DNA of 6,307 nt from an uncultured Bacteroidia bacterium (GTDB taxonomy: Bacteria > Bacteroidota > Bacteroidia > Bacteroidales > UBA932). The position numbers and the translations under genes were made by a program. The stretch lies in assembly GCA_902767465.1 (NCBI GenBank), contig CACXHM010000091.1, forward strand, positions 1 to 6,307, read 5' to 3'. Below, in pieces: positions 6,161-6,307 of the stretch (the first letter of the stretch is position 1; each line of letters begins with the position of its first letter). The notes under the pieces are model-generated. The model ran no database searches and was not told the DNA's origin. It saw only the letters and a list, made by a program, of their open reading frames with translations.

Positions 6161-6307
6161 AGATGCCTGTCCATAGATAAGAAGTTTGGTCTCGTCAAGT
6201 TCTTCCTTGAAATATGGATTTTTGACAGCGTTGTATTCAACTAAGTCCACATCCCGTTTCAGAAGATCTTCCAGAGCGAACTTGAAATCAAAATAGTTCT
6301 CTCCATA
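6158..6307 (-). CDS. mntA: MNT-type nucleotidyltransferase antitoxin, C-terminal end (partial)
   Basis: The last 49 codons of a gene entering from the right edge, ending in TAA at 6158-6160. The translation, with YFDFKFALEDLLKRDVDLVE followed by NPYFKEELDETKLLIYG, fits the C-terminal part of small minimal nucleotidyltransferases (MntA/DUF4062-unrelated MNT antitoxins), in which a [L]x[DE]LL-R-VDLV strand is followed by a PxxxxEI helix and a final IYG. The catalytic GSxARG-x-DxD part would lie beyond base 6307. MNT antitoxins neutralise HepT by AMPylating it. The hepT remnant follows with no gap, in the usual antitoxin-toxin order. Whether this gene is still intact cannot be judged from its tail. 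The family call rests on about 49 residues plus the HepT neighbour. Confidence 0.72.
   Translation of the reverse strand, partial: YGENYFDFKFALEDLLKRDVDLVEYNAVKNPYFKEELDETKLLIYGQAS

Noticed and set aside
5938..6240. 100-codon minus-strand frame starting MNTTLSKIH as one intact protein
   Set aside because: Only its last half is HepT-like. Its first part is an out-of-frame reading of the antitoxin tail and of the first HepT segment, so it is a by-product of the frameshift.
1..6307. CRISPR arrays, tRNA/rRNA genes and insertion sequences
   Set aside because: I saw no regularly spaced direct repeats, no tRNA-like cloverleaf or CCA end, and no transposase motif or paired terminal inverted repeats.

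Overview
The window looks like chromosomal DNA from a member of the Bacteroidales (Bacteroidota). The grounds are a SusC/RagA-type TonB-dependent transporter, a fimbrillin-like/beta-helix surface lipoprotein, a membrane-spanning TPR regulator ending in the Bacteroidetes-specific DUF6377-type helix-turn-helix region, AT-rich start regions without clear Shine-Dalgarno sequences, and one good match to the Bacteroides promoter (TTTG, 20 nt, TAnnTTTG-like). Genus cannot be told. GC is uneven: the susC end is GC-rich, while the beta-helix part of the lipoprotein and the small-peptide region are AT-rich.

Layout: (1) Bases 1-945, minus strand: first 315 codons of a SusC/RagA outer-membrane transporter, cut by the window edge. 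(2) 946-1304: gene-poor spacer holding the susC upstream region (a 12-base perfect palindrome and a promoter-like motif), a 59-codon start-less open frame of unknown origin, and a 13-bp-stem terminator. (3) 1305-4055, minus strand: a tight three-gene operon. It starts with two 48-residue peptide genes, which align without gaps (16/48 identical, shared E..IC.S core and Y.W.I tail), and ends with an 811-residue lipoprotein; the gaps are only 11 and 10 nt. The second peptide gene is very short and easily missed. (4) 4056-4370: divergent intergenic region with a promoter facing each way. (5) 4371-5921, plus strand: 516-residue TPR / transmembrane / HTH regulator. (6) 5938-6307, minus strand: decayed HepT toxin gene behind the 3' end of an MNT nucleotidyltransferase antitoxin gene.

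Working together (inference): the membrane regulator is divergent from the peptide-lipoprotein operon. The peptide operon and susC share an almost identical upstream motif, CAAATTTCG(G)AAAGAAAAA as read on the plus strand, so the two minus-strand units may be co-regulated, possibly by the neighbouring regulator. The most novel element is the pair of tandem 48-residue acidic peptides ahead of a surface lipoprotein; their function is unknown to me. The HepT/MNT remnant looks like an unrelated decayed toxin-antitoxin locus.
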